Assembly (NCBI GenBank): GCA_024709505.1 | Contig: JANJWP010000028.1 | Location: 1 to 38,344, forward strand | Length of the DNA stretch: 38,344 nt | DNA from: Candidatus Altimarinota bacterium | GTDB lineage: Bacteria > Patescibacteriota > Gracilibacteria > BD1-5 > UBA2023 | Reading direction: 5' to 3' | Part shown: positions 16,063-26,299 of the stretch, piece after piece | How the letters are laid out: every line of letters begins with the position of its first letter | Position numbering within the stretch: position 1 is the stretch's first letter | Position numbers and translations under genes: made by a program | The notes under the pieces: model-generated | Told to the model about the DNA's origin: nothing | Seen by the model: only the letters and a program-made list of their open reading frames with translations | The model's database searches: none

Positions 16063-17877
16063 ATGCGAACGATTTCCAACAAGGTGAGTGCTGGGCGGAA
16101 AGCTATTTCCACCTCCGCCGGCTTTTGATTCACGTTAGCGGAGCTTATCGTCGTCATAGCGATTTTGGCGGTATTGGCCACGATCGGTTTCATTGCCCTT
16201 TCCTGATACGTCCAGGATGCCCGCGATGCCGCTATGAGTACGAACGTCCGATCGGTATATTCCGTGATTGCGACGGAATCGGCATCGACGGGCAATCATC
16301 CCCGGTATTACGTCATCCATGACGATGCCGTCGCCCTTTCCTGAGCCACCTTAAAGATTCAGGGAATGAAACCGACGATTCTTACCGGCGGAATGTTCGA
16401 CGTTCCGGGGACGAACTATTCCGCAGGACGCCCCGATTACGCCAAATTGAAATTGGATCCGAAAAAATTCGAGATGGCATTGCGCGGCTCCTCTTCGTGA
16501 AACTTGGCTTATGCCGAATCTTCCTCGGGAATTCTCGTTGGAGCGACTGAACTCGAAGAAGAATCTTCCACCGATTCGACTTCGTTTTTTCAGGTGGCCG
16601 CAATTCTTCCGGAATCCCAGATCTCGGTCGTGTTGGGAGGTTTTCCTACGCTCGAATGATCCGTAACGGGGCTGATAGATGCCGATTCCGATAAGGCGAC
16701 GCTTGACGCCCTCGTTGACGGAGAGCCGGTTTCCGGATCGTCTTCCGGCGGAGGTTCCGTTCCGGCTCCGGAGGTTCCGAATGGGCCGACCCCCGTGCAA
16801 CTCGCGGCGGGAACGAATTTCTTCTGTGCCATTCTTTCGGATGGCCGAGTGAAATGCTGGGGGGAAAATGCCGCCGGACAACTCGCGAACGGAACTACTT
16901 CGACCCCTCAACCCCCGGCGGTCGTTCCGGAACTTTTCTGAGCCGCGGAAATTCGGCTGTGAGCGAATTTCGGTTGCGCACGGTTCTCCGACGGCGGCGT
17001 GAAGTGTTGGGGAACTGGAACAAACGGCAGGCTCGGAAACAATTCCACTGCGAGCAGCTACCTTCCGGTAAGCGTTCTGGAACCCTCTGGAACGCCGTTG
17101 AACGACGCCGTAAGCCTTCATGTCACCGCCAACAATGCCTGCGTGGTAAACAATTTAGGAAAACTGAAGTGCTGGGGGAATAACGATTCCGGAAAGGTGA
17201 AAGCAGACGGCAGTACCTGGGGTGACATAAAAACCGCGTACACGGTCGCGTCGCTCACCGGTTCGGTTGCGAGCGTAGCGTTGGGAATGAACCATTCGTG
17301 CGTGTCGCTTTCCGACGGGGTCGTCAAATGCTGGGGACTTAACAACGCCGGACAAATAGGTGACGGAACGGTCATCGCAAGGTATTCCCCGGTTACGGTG
17401 ATGTCGGGGGCGGACAAGCTTTTTCCGGGCGGCCACAGTAATTTCTCGTGCGCGAAAATGTCAGATTGAACCGTAAAATGCTGGGGTTCCGGCGGAGTTG
17501 GGGAAATTGGAAATTCCACGCTGAGTTTTACGAATTCGTCGCCGCAGGCAGTGACCGGAATTTCCACGGCGGACGCGATAATGTGACTCGGATACGGACG
17601 GACCTATCTGCGTCTGTCGAACGGAAGCGTCGTGGGATGGGGATCGGCGAATTCAACCTATCAGCCCTTTTGGCCGGGAGTTTCCACGAATCAGAGTTCT
17701 CCAATGGTTCTCGAAATGCCGGCTTGAGCCGCGGAGGTTGCGAGCGGATGATCCGCTTCCTGTCTTCGGACGACGGCTGACGTCAAGTGCTGGGGCGCGA
17801 ACAATAACGGACAGCTTGGTGACGGAACGGTGGGCGGACGTACGGAAATGGCTTCGGTTCCGGGTTTGTTCGATTAA
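16063..17877 (+). CDS. Type IV prepilin fused to a seven-bladed RCC1-like beta-propeller
   Basis: Eleven UGA codons read as Gly (16126, 16204, 16342, 16498, 16657, 16939, 16960, 17467, 17584, 17725, 17749) give 604 residues ending in TAA. The prepilin signal is SAGF-G22|FTLAELIVVIAIL: cleavage is after Gly22, itself a UGA codon, and Glu27 is at +5. A pilin-like head covers about 50-225, then a Gly/Ser-Pro hinge. Residues about 245-604 hold seven repeats of the RCC1 type, six with a C(x9-10)VKCWG core followed by NNxGQLGDGT-like turns; repeat six has lost both Cys. Seven is the exact blade number of an RCC1 propeller. The two Cys per blade probably pair. The protein fits a minor pilin at the pilus tip that carries a binding head. 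It shares its pilin part with the gene at 20699. Confidence 0.9.
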
Positions 17878-17892
17878 TTTTCCGACCCCAGG

Positions 17893-17923
17893 AAAATCCC
17901 CCGCGGAGAGCGGGGGATTTTTT
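17893..17923 (+). terminator. Terminator after the pilin-RCC1 gene
   Basis: AAAATCCCCCGC, a GGAGA loop, GCGGGGGATT and TTTT form a strong hairpin 16 nt past the TAA. Confidence 0.85.
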
Positions 17924-17975
17924 GGAAGATTCCAACAAGCGAGACGCGAGAACGTCCGTTTGTCGGATATGGGCG

Positions 17976-18251
17976 CTACGCGCCGTGTTCGGCCGCGATT
18001 CGAAGTACTTCGCCATAGGCCGGATTGCCGTGAAGCATGACGCGGGCCGTGATTGCGAGGACATTCCAGTCGGCTTTGCTCCAGTTTCCGTTGGCCGCTC
18101 GGAGCACGTCGATCCAGACTTTCCGCCGGGCATGGGACCCAGTATCTTCTCTGGCTTCTTGGAGCAACCCCCAAACGACGGTATTGATGGCCTGGGTTTG
18201 AGCGAAGGAAACTTCGAGTACCGGATTGGTGACGGGGCCGTCGGATTGCAT
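17976..18251 (-). CDS. Small orphan soluble protein, 91 residues
   Basis: I do not recognise this protein. It is mostly helical, with no Cys, no transmembrane segment and three Trp (VVWGLL, KVWIDV, NWSKADW). It ends in TAG and has no UGA codon. What makes it stand out is the best ribosome-binding site in the window, AAGGAGG 7 nt upstream of ATG 18251, and a TTGACA promoter, so it is probably well expressed. It lies between the pilin-RCC1 gene (convergent) and the helicase gene (divergent). Confidence 0.65.
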   Translation of the reverse strand: MQSDGPVTNPVLEVSFAQTQAINTVVWGLLQEAREDTGSHARRKVWIDVLRAANGNWSKADWNVLAITARVMLHGNPAYGEVLRIAAEHGA

Positions 18252-18258
18252 GGTCTTG

Positions 18259-18265
18259 CCTCCTT
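18259..18265 (-). promoter_or_regulatory. Consensus Shine-Dalgarno of the small orphan gene
   Basis: AAGGAGG on the minus strand, 7 nt before ATG 18251. It fixes the start codon and is notable because most genes in this window have no such site. Confidence 0.75.
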
Positions 18266-18285
18266 GGTTTGTGTTTGATGGAGAA

Positions 18286-18313
18286 AATGTAAGTAAAGAA
18301 TTTTATTTGTCAA
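18286..18313 (-). promoter_or_regulatory. Promoter of the small orphan gene
   Basis: On the minus strand TTGACA (18308-18313), 16 nt and TACATT (18286-18291). The predicted start lies about 30 nt before ATG 18251, leaving room for AAGGAGG at about 18259-18265. Confidence 0.55.
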
Positions 18314-18351
18314 ATCCTCCGGGGAATTATTCGCGGCAAAGCGAATTTCCA

Positions 18352-18379
18352 TTGCCTGAAACTCCGGCTTCGATATACT
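18352..18379 (+). promoter_or_regulatory. Promoter of the helicase gene, predicts a leaderless mRNA
   Basis: TTGCCT (18352-18357), 16 nt and TATACT (18374-18379). The -10 ends 6 nt before ATG 18386, so the transcript should begin at or within a base or two of the start codon. Confidence 0.55.
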
Positions 18380-18385
18380 CCCGCC

Positions 18386-20677
18386 ATGCTCAACGAATCT
18401 CAAAAAATCGCGGTCCAACATACGGTAGGGCCAATGCTTATTCTTGCCGGTGCCGGGGCGGGGAAGACCCATACCCTTACCGAGCGCGTCGCCCGAATGG
18501 TCGCCGACGGGATTCCCGCTTCAAAGATCCTCTGCGTCACTTTTACGAACAAGGCGGCCAAAGAGATGCGCGAGCGCATCGGGAAAAAGCTTGGAATCGA
18601 AATCGCCGATAAAGTGAACCCCTACCGCCGTTCGGATTTGCCGCTCGTAGGAACGTTCCATTCCATGGGCGTGTATTTCCTGCGTCTGTTCATTGAACGC
18701 CTCGGATACGACAAGGATTTCGTCATTTTCGACGAAGACGACAAAATCCGCACGATAAAAGGAATCTTAGAGGATAAAAAGATCGACGACAAGGAACTTC
18801 CGGCACGGCAAGCGGCTTCTATGATTTCGGGGGCGAAAAACGAAGGGATTTCGCCCGACGCCTATCGACGGAGTGCGGATAATTACGTCAAATCGCTCGT
18901 TGCCGACATCTACGGCGAATACGAAAAGCGCACCAAATCGATGAACGCGCTCGATTTCGACGACATTCTTTTAAAGCTCCTCCTCATTTTGGAAAATCCG
19001 GACGTTTTGGAATATTTCCACGGACGTTTCGAGTACTTCATGGTGGACGAATACCAGGATACCAATGACATCCAATACCGCATCGTCAAACTCCTCGCCG
19101 GCAAAACCCGCAATCTCGCGGTAGTGGGGGACGACTGGCAGGGAATCTATTCGTGGCGCGGCGCGAACATTAAAAACATCCTTTCTTTCGAGCGCGATTA
19201 TCCGGACGCAACGGTCGTCAAGCTCGAACAGAACTACCGTTCAACCAAAAAGATCATCGAAGCCGCGAACGCGGTCGTCAAATGCAATCGCGAAGCCCTC
19301 GACAAAACCCTTTGGACCGACAACGAAGACGGCGAACCGATTTCGATCGTGGAATCTTACGACGAAAAAGAGGAAGCCCGCGGCATCGCCGAAATGATTG
19401 CCGAAGACAAGAACTCCGCCGATTGGGCCATTCTTTATCGCACGAACGGCCAATCCCGCCTCATCGAAGAAGGATTGATTCGCAAAAACATTCCCTACCG
19501 GGTATTTTGAGGCGTGAAATTCTATGAACGGAAAGAAATCAAAGACGTCCATTCGTATTTGCGCCTCGTATTCAATCCGCACGATCTCGTCGCATTCTCG
19601 CGCATCGTCAACGTTCCTTCGCGCAAGCTTTGAGAAAAATCGGTCGAAGGATTGCGGAATTTCATGAATGCCAACGCACTCAATTTCGCCGAAGCCATTT
19701 CGCGCATAGACGAGGCGGTCGAAGTCTGACCGGCCGCCAAACGGGCATTTTCGGAATTCGGATCGCTTTATTCGGGTTTGGAGGAACTTTCGCGCACGGT
19801 TTGCGTAAAGGATTTGATGGACGCCATGATCAAACGCACGCGCTACGAAGACTACCTCCGCGGAGAATATTCGAAGGAAGAAGTCGAAGGAAAACTCGAA
19901 AACCTGAAGGAATTTCTCAACATGGCCTCGCGCTACGATGGGCTTGAACCGCGCGAATCGCTTTCGCTCTTTTTGGAGGATATCGCGCTCATTACCGACC
20001 AGGACCGAAGCGGGGAATCCGGAGGGGTTTCGCTCATGACCATCCATCTCGCGAAGGGGCTTGAATTTCCAAACGTCGTCATCGCCGGAGCGGAAGAAGG
20101 ACTTTTTCCCCATTCGCGTTCGCTCATGGAGGCGAAGGCTATCGAAGAGGAGCGGCGGCTCATGTACGTGGCGATGACGCGGGCAAAAAAGAAGCTTTTC
20201 ATTACTCGGGCCCGCGAACGCTATACTTTTGGAAACTATTCGGCCAATCCGGCTTCGCGGTTTTTAAAGGAAATCCCCGAACACTTGGTCGTCAAAGCCG
20301 AACCGCAGCCGAAATATACCTTCGGTTCGTTCGGAAATTCCGGTGGATTCAATGCCGGATGATACGGCGGAGGAGGGTACGGAACCAAATCCGCGGGAAC
20401 TTCGGCATATTCGTGGTTGACGGGGGGTACGACGGGCGAATCGCAGGCGCATTCGGAAATCGCCGGTACCGGATTTTCTCCGGCCCCCGCCCCCGCTCGC
20501 CACGCCGTCCGCCATGATCCTTCGGATTTTCATCTTGGCTGCCGCATCCGCCACGCACAGTTTGGAGAAGGCGTGGTGGTGAGCCTTAAGGACGACATTG
20601 CCGAAATCGCCTTTTCGGGACCGAACCGGGGCATTAAAAAAATGAACGTCCGAATCGCGCCGGTGGAGAAAATCTAG
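18386..20677 (+). CDS. pcrA: UvrD/PcrA-type superfamily 1 DNA helicase
   Basis: This 3'-5' helicase unwinds DNA in repair and replication. Four UGA codons (19508, 19631, 19727, 20360; Gly375, 416, 448, 659) restore 763 residues ending in TAG, close to the ~720-750 usual for PcrA. Visible motifs: Q motif LNESQKIAV, Walker A AGAGAGKT (21-28), Ia [48 protein letters not shown], then the block [17 protein letters not shown] where the UGA fills an invariant Gly, [14 protein letters not shown] and [16 protein letters not shown]. The C-terminus has a Gly/Tyr-rich linker and a Tudor-like domain ([12 protein letters not shown].. [10 protein letters not shown]) as in PcrA, which binds RNA polymerase. 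It is flanked by unrelated genes and looks monocistronic and leaderless. Confidence 0.97.
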
Positions 20678-20698
20678 GCCTTTGCTTTTTGGTTCAAT

Positions 20699-22648
20699 CT
20701 AGTCGTAGGCCGGGGAAATGCCGGGGAGGTTTCCGGTGATGGTCATCGTCGAACGGTGTCCCATGAGCTTTATGGTCTCACCCTTGTTAACCCAAATATT
20801 GGCATACCCGTTCGCGCCGTTATTGGAGGTATCGACCCCGGTTTCCACCCATTGTCCAGAATACCGGAGATTTCCGTTGAAGTACGGATCCTTGTCGATG
20901 TTGCCGAATTCCCGTGGGAAGAAGGCTTGCCGATCGTCGATATAAATTCCGCCATAAGCGTAAGTATCGCCCCCGCGTTGGATTTCGAAGCGGAGGTATC
21001 CGCTCGATTTGGCGGTTCCGACGGTTCTCCAATATGCGGAGGTGTCTTTTGGCAGCGTGGTAGAGTAATTGGCGTTCCCGCTCGTCGTCACGTACATGGG
21101 CAAACAGGAAGTTCCTCCCCAAACGTAGGTCGAATTACAGGCGAAACCGCAGGTCGCGGCTCCGTGCGTCCATGAAATTTCCGGGAGCCATGCCAGGACG
21201 TTTCCGTCCCAAGTTTGCGAATATGTCGCGGCAGTGTTGGCCGTCGCGTTTGCCGGAACGCTTCCGGAACAGTTGGCGCTTCGGACGCTTGGGGCGCAAG
21301 AAGGGGTGGTCCAGCTCGAATTCCACCCGTAATTCGTTTGGCAAATGCCCGTTCCCGCGGTGACGTTGACCGTTTGCGACGTGCCGTTCGCGCACGAAAT
21401 TTCGAAATCGGCCGAAAGGGTTCCGTGCGCCGGGGAAGTTCAAAACGCGTGCGTTCCGGTTTTTAGGACGGATTCCCCGTGCGAAAGGACCGCGCCGGTA
21501 GCGAACGAATACGAAAGCGATTGGTACGTTCCCGAAATGACGCTCGCGCAAGACGCCCGGCATACTCCGGTCGAAGAATCCCAAGTGAATCCCGACGCGC
21601 AGGAAAATTTACACGTTCATGCGGTTTGCGAGTACGACCAAGAAGCGGTTCCGGCCGAACCGTTGATTTGGGCTCATCATTGGGCATTCGCCGTATCGAA
21701 GGCCGTTCCGGAACAGGTATCGAGCACGCAGGAGTTTCCGCCTGACGGAACGTAGTTCGCGTTGCAAACGACCGATTCCCCTGAATAAGCGTTCGTTCCA
21801 AACGAACAGGTCGCGGTCATGTTCAGGTTTCCGTTTCCTCCGGACTCTTCCTTGGAGGCGGTGTGGGAGCTTCCGCTTTGGAGTTCCGGAAAGGAATATC
21901 CCGAAGCGGTGGTTGCCGGACATTTTGCCGGAGCTCCTACGATCGCCCCGTCCACGAGGGCTCCGGTCGAAGATTCGGAGTAGGCGGTATCCTTTACGAG
22001 TCCGGATACCGAACCCCCTCCGACGTATTCCCCCGGAAAATCTCCGGTTACCGACGCTTTTGATTCGTGGATTCCGGCCACCTGGGCGAAACTGCGCACC
22101 CGGGGCTTGGCTCCGGAATCGTCGGTAAGATCGGTCGCTCCAACGAGTAAATATTCCGGATTCGCGGTCTCGGCGACGGCGGTTCGAAGCAGGTTTCCCA
22201 TCGCGGCGAGCGATTTTGGAGCGTTAAGGAACGCGGTTTTAAATTTTTCGGCGTCGAGGCGGAGCTTTGCGTAATCGGGATTTCCGACCGAATAGTTCGT
22301 TCCGGAAATTCCACAGGCTCCCCCGACGAGATTTTCGGCATTCGATCCGTCGAACGCGACGAACGCGCCTCATCCGAGCGCGTAGTTGGCGTCATGTTTG
22401 ATGAAACACCGGGCCGACTGGGTCGTCGAAGCGGCTTCCGAAGCGATGGCCGAATAGACCGAACGGACGTTGGTTGCGACGACCGCGCTCTTCGCGTCTT
22501 GCCGGTATCATGAGAGCGAAAGAAGTCCGATGGTCGCGAGCACCGTGAGAATCGCGATGACGACGATGAGTTCGGCGAGCGTGAAAGCTTTTTTGACCGT
22601 GGTCACGGGGATGTTTTGGGAAATTTCCCCCTTTTGGAATTTCGGCAT
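20699..22648 (-). CDS. Large prepilin-like protein with Cys-rich stalk and C-terminal ligand-type domain
   Basis: Six UGA codons (22508, 22370, 21677, 21674, 21617, 21440, given as lowest base; two are adjacent) are read as Gly to give 649 residues ending in TAG. The class III signal is KKA21|FTLAELIVVIAIL with Glu26 at +5; the -1 residue is Ala, not Gly. Residues 22-155 match the pilin head of the RCC1 fusion (TNVRSVYS, GTNYSxGxPDYAKL). Next comes a long Gly/Ser/Thr-rich region with Cys-containing modules of the type CKFSCASGFTW..GVCRASC and CGFACNSTYVWGGTSC, which look like short disulfide-linked stalk repeats. The last ~135 residues form a beta-rich domain (WRTVGTAKSSGYLRFEI, GGIYIDDRQ) that could bind a ligand. 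A pilus-tip or surface adhesin is inferred. The gene converges on the helicase gene with only 21 nt between. Confidence 0.85.
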
Positions 22649-22697
22649 GGTTCATCCGTTAGTGACAGGATTTTCGTCCGTTTAACTGACGGCGCGA

Positions 22698-22725
22698 ATG
22701 CTACCACGTATCCGTTCTCCGTCAA
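22698..22725 (-). promoter_or_regulatory. Promoter of the Cys-rich prepilin gene
   Basis: On the minus strand TTGACG (22720-22725), 16 nt and TAGCAT (22698-22703), about 50 nt before ATG 22648. The hexamers and the long leader resemble those of the pilin-RCC1 gene (TTGACG, TAGTAT), so the two may be regulated alike. Confidence 0.5.
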
Positions 22726-22733
22726 GTTTCTGA

Positions 22734-24254
22734 TTATTTTTTGTACCCCACCAATACGAAATCGTCAGGCTTTCCTCCTCGCGAGCGCCATTCGAAGTGG
22801 AAGGCGTATTTCTTTTGGACGAGGTCGTGGTTGAGGAAATTGTTTCAAAGCACCGTCCAAAGCCGGTATCCCTTGTCGGAATCGAGCTTATGGAGGAAGT
22901 TGGAGTACAATTCCTGCGTGCCTTCGAAAAAGTCTTCCAGATCGTTGGCCCAATAGTCTTCGTCGAAGCGGATTTTTCCTTCTTGGAGACCTTCGCGTAC
23001 GAATCCGGTTTTCGAAAAATCCCAAGCGTAGGTTTTGCAAACGAAGGATTTCGACGTACCGAACCGAACGAGCACCCGGTAGGCGCCGTCGGAACTTTGG
23101 AGGACGAGGTTTTTCAAGTTGTCGTCCGGGTCGGCGAGCTTGGTCGCGAGAAACCTTCCGTTCAAAAGCCCGAGCACGAGTTTGTCTTGCTTTGCTACGT
23201 CGCGTTCTTCGTCGCGAACCGGAGCGAAGGCCCGTTTTACCGGGGGAACGAGCGAAACGTCTTTCCGGCTTTCGAGCGCCGCCTTTGAAAAGACGGCTTC
23301 GGCCTTGATTCCCGGAACGGTGCCGACGCGTTCGGCCTTTCCGTTTTTCACGAGGTAGGAAACTCCGGCTTCGAGAAAATCCTGCGGGAAATCGCGGCCG
23401 TATTTTTTCGCGAGTTCCCGTTCGATCGTCAGGATTTCGGGCAGCGGAAGGACGTTTACCGCGGCGATGTCCGCATCGAGCGCTTTGGGATAGCGGAGTC
23501 ATTGTCCGGCGAAAAGCCGGCAAAATCCCCGGATTTTCGTAAAGTCTTCGAACTCGGTTTCGTATTCGTCGAACATGGCGTACTGCCACTCCATCCATTC
23601 GCCGCGTTCGCGGACGTATTCCTTTTCGAACTTTTTTCGTTCGTTCGGAACCCCGATGTCGTGGATTTTCAGATTGCCTTCGAGTTCGTTCCTCGTGGCG
23701 ACGTAACAGATCGTCCCATAGGGCTTGTCGCTCAAAAACGCCGAGAGTTTTTCGCGTTCTTCGGGGATTTCGGGCGGGAGGGTATCGATTTCGAGGTAGG
23801 CGCAATCGGTACCGTCTTCGACCTTGAGCGTCATGACGTCCTCTTCGTTTCCTACGCCGTCGTTTTGGAATATGAGGCCCGATACCGTGATTCCCGGTCT
23901 CGGCGAATAGGATTCGAGGTTTTTCAGTATTCGTATCCTCGCGTTTTTAAGGTAAGCCTCAAAAACCGGCACGAGATACGCGAGCGTTTCGGGGAGAAGG
24001 AGTTCGAAGCCGTAACGTTCCGAGAGATCGGTCAGGAAGTAGGGGTCGAGATGGTCGGCATGCGAATGGCTGACGAATACGGCGTCGATTCTCGGAAACG
24101 ATTCCCAGTCGATTTCGACGACTGGATTGCGTTCCATATAGTCGCCCACGCTGTAGCGCGAGAGCCACGAATCCGAAAGGAGGCGGTAGGGGAGCCCCGT
24201 GGAATCGGAGACTTCGATAAGGACTTCGGAATGTCCGAGGGAATGGAGAATCAT
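22734..24254 (-). CDS. MBL-fold metallo-hydrolase with long C-terminal extension
   Basis: UGA codons at 23499-23501 (Gly252) and 22845-22847 (Gly470) are read as Gly, giving 506 residues ending in TAA. The N-terminal ~250 residues are a metallo-beta-lactamase fold: the HxHxDH motif is SHSHADHLDP (His63, His65, Asp67, His68), preceded by RIDAVFV and a LLSDSWLSRYSVGD segment like the 'cold box' region of UlaG/CMP-NeuAc hydroxylase-like proteins. The remaining ~250 residues are an unrecognised domain with many Asp/Glu and aromatic residues. The substrate cannot be told; cyclic-sugar, lactone or nucleotide-linked amide hydrolysis are all possible. The start ATG lies 9 nt after the TAA of the small membrane protein gene, so these two are co-transcribed. 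Confidence 0.8.
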
Positions 24255-24263
24255 GCGGGAAAA

Positions 24264-24680
24264 TTATTGCGCGGGAACGTTCCTTTTGCGTTTTTCGAGT
24301 TCTTGTCGGAGATATTCTTTTTGAGCCGGAGTGAGGCTGTTCACGGTTTCCGCGACGTTCGCCGGGGTAACCGCGCCGCCCGTCGGGGAATTTCCGCTTT
24401 GGGTCACTCCCATTTCGCTCGCCATCTGGAGCGCGATGGGCGTCGCGATATCGGCAATGGCTTTGGTGGCGGCGTTTTTGAAATCGCCGTTCGCAAAAGG
24501 AGCGAGAATCGCGCCGGGATTGAGATAGAGTTGGAAAAGCCCGTAGGCGATGAGCGCCCGGATTCCCCATTTCCATCCGGTATTGAGCCGTTCCTCCATT
24601 TCCTTGGCCTTCAGCCTCCGGTAGACGTAGTCGATTTTTTCGGATTCCGAAGAATCGTCGGGAGCGTTCCAAAATGCCAT
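24264..24680 (-). CDS. Small single-pass membrane protein
   Basis: This 138-residue protein has a charged N-terminus, a helix-forming segment IDYVYRRLKAKEMEERL, one transmembrane helix at about 36-60 (WGIRALIAYGLFQLYLNPG region), a Thr/Gly/Pro-rich stretch and a charged C-terminal helix (TPAQKEYLRQELEKRKR). The chosen ATG 24680 follows the preceding terminator directly; an in-frame ATG at 24734 would put the terminator inside the gene. It has no UGA codon and ends in TAA 9 nt before the MBL gene. I do not recognise a family; the operon suggests work with the MBL protein. Confidence 0.62.
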   Translation of the reverse strand: MAFWNAPDDSSESEKIDYVYRRLKAKEMEERLNTGWKWGIRALIAYGLFQLYLNPGAILAPFANGDFKNAATKAIADIATPIALQMASEMGVTQSGNSPTGGAVTPANVAETVNSLTPAQKEYLRQELEKRKRNVPAQ

Positions 24681-24684
24681 GGAA

Positions 24685-24720
24685 AAGAAAAAGCGGATAC
24701 CGGGGAATGGTATCCGTTTT
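24685..24720 (-). terminator. Terminator after the symporter gene
   Basis: On the minus strand CGGATACC, a 7-nt loop and GGTATCCG are flanked by AAAA and CTTTTTCTTTT. It separates the symporter from the small membrane protein gene. Confidence 0.75.
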
Positions 24721-24750
24721 CCTTGTGGACGCAAGCGGCCGAAACCCGTC

Positions 24751-26220
24751 TTACATTTCGGACTTCGGCTTCATTTCGAGCTTGAGGTATTTGGGAAGGT
24801 ACGATCCTACGAGCATTCCCGCAATCGAGAAGAGGAATCCGGCCATTTGCGGCGGAACGGTTCCTTCGGGATTGGTGATTTCGAGGGCGACCCACGCGAT
24901 GATTCAAAACGACATCGACAGAAGGGCTCCCACCGAATTGGCCTTTTTCCAATACACTCCGGCAAAGAGCGGAACTACCGCTCCGGCCAAGGTGATCTTG
25001 TAGGCGTTTTCGACCATTTCGAATATTCCGGCGTCGCTATTGAGCGCAAAGAGCGTCACGAATACCGCGAATACGACGACCGCACCGCGGATAATCCGAA
25101 GAAACTGCGCATCGGAGACGGTTTTGAAGAAGGGTTTCAAAATGTTTTCGACGAACATGGTTGACGGCGCGAGAAGCGTTGCCGAAGCGGTGGACATGAT
25201 GGCCGAAAGAAGCGCCCCGAAGAACAGTACCTGCACGAATGCCGGAGTATAGTTCAAGATGAGGTTCGGCAATACAAGTTGCGTATCGCCGCCTTCGCCC
25301 AAAGCGGCCTGAACCATTGCCGGGTCGATGAGGGATGCGGAATACGCGATAAAGATCGGCACGAACGCGAAGAGGAAATAGAGCGATCCGCCAAGCACGG
25401 CCGAGCGGGTCGCGGTATTTTCGTCTTTCGACGACATGACGCGCTGGAAGACGTCCTGCTGCGGAATGGAACCGAAGCCCATCGTCAAAAGCGCCGTGAC
25501 GAACGCGAACATTCCGGCGTAGTTGATCGCATCGCCGACCGTGATGGCGGGGAAGGGGTTCAAGAGTCCGTTTTCGGCGGCATGGCCCACGACCGTGGCG
25601 ATGTTCCCGCCTTCGGGAAGAAGTCCGGAAACGTAGTATCCGACGATCAGCAATCCCACCATGATGATGACCATCTGGAAGAAGTCGGTCATCGCGACGG
25701 ACCACATTCCTCCAAAGAGGGTATAGGTCAAAACGATGACGGCTCCGGCGACCATGCCGATTTCTTGGGGAATCGCTCCGAGCGAGAGGGCGTGGAAGAC
25801 GACCCCGAGGGCGATGATTTGAGCGCTGACCCAACCAAGATAGGACAGCATGATGGCAATCGACGCGAGAATTTCAACGGTGCGTCCGTATTTTTCGCGG
25901 TAGAAGTCGCCGATGGTAAGAAAATTTCCCCTATAGAACGGCTTTGCAAAGAGCAAACCGACTAAAATGAGACAGAGCGCCGCACCGAAAGGGTCGGCGA
26001 TGATGCCGCCCATGCCTTCGGAGATGAAGGTGGACGAAGTTCAAAGGACCGTCTCCGAACCGAACCACGTGGCGAACACCGTCGCGGTGGCGATGTAAAG
26101 GGGGAGTTTACGTCCGGCAACGACGTAGTCTTTCGACGTTTTGACCTTGCGCGCCGCGTAGAGGCCTATCCCAAGGGATATGAGCACGTAGAGACCCACG
26201 AAAAAAACGAGGGTGGACAT
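24751..26220 (-). CDS. Sodium:solute symporter (SSS/SLC5 family)
   Basis: SSS proteins import solutes such as proline, sugars or short acids with Na+. UGA codons at 26041-26043 (Gly60) and 24904-24906 (Gly439) restore 489 residues, a usual family length, with about 13 hydrophobic helices. The N-terminus reads FATWFGSETVL-G-TSSTF, the conserved start of the SSS core (xxTxxGxxxxxG), where the UGA is a glycine in helix 2. Later motifs include the Gly-rich TLFGGMWSVAMTDFFQ block, typical of PutP-like members, and GFGSIPQQDVFQRVMSSKD, the family signature region, and ALLSAIMSTASATLLA (TM8 Na2 site). Substrate specificity cannot be read. It lies 106 nt downstream of the 7TM gene on the same strand but probably has its own promoter. 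Confidence 0.93.
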
Positions 26221-26299
26221 AGAGAAGGAAGAGAAAGGAAATACCCAGACTCTGCCAGGCCTCCCGTCCTACCGTTCGGCTCTAGGGCATTAGAGACGG

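Noticed and set aside
16025-16138. Upstream open frame (ATG 16025) as a leader peptide of the pilin-RCC1 gene
   Set aside because: It overlaps the pilin start in another frame, shows no attenuator features, and its similarity to the true start is only the short ATGCGAAC.
18386-20677. Helicase gene broken by four nonsense mutations (pseudogene)
   Set aside because: All four UGA codons fall in frame between perfectly kept helicase motifs, one at an invariant Gly; reading UGA as Gly explains it without any damage.
23502-24785. 427-codon open frame antisense to the MBL gene
   Set aside because: No recognisable motifs, and the opposite strand has the HxHxDH metal site and continuous homology.
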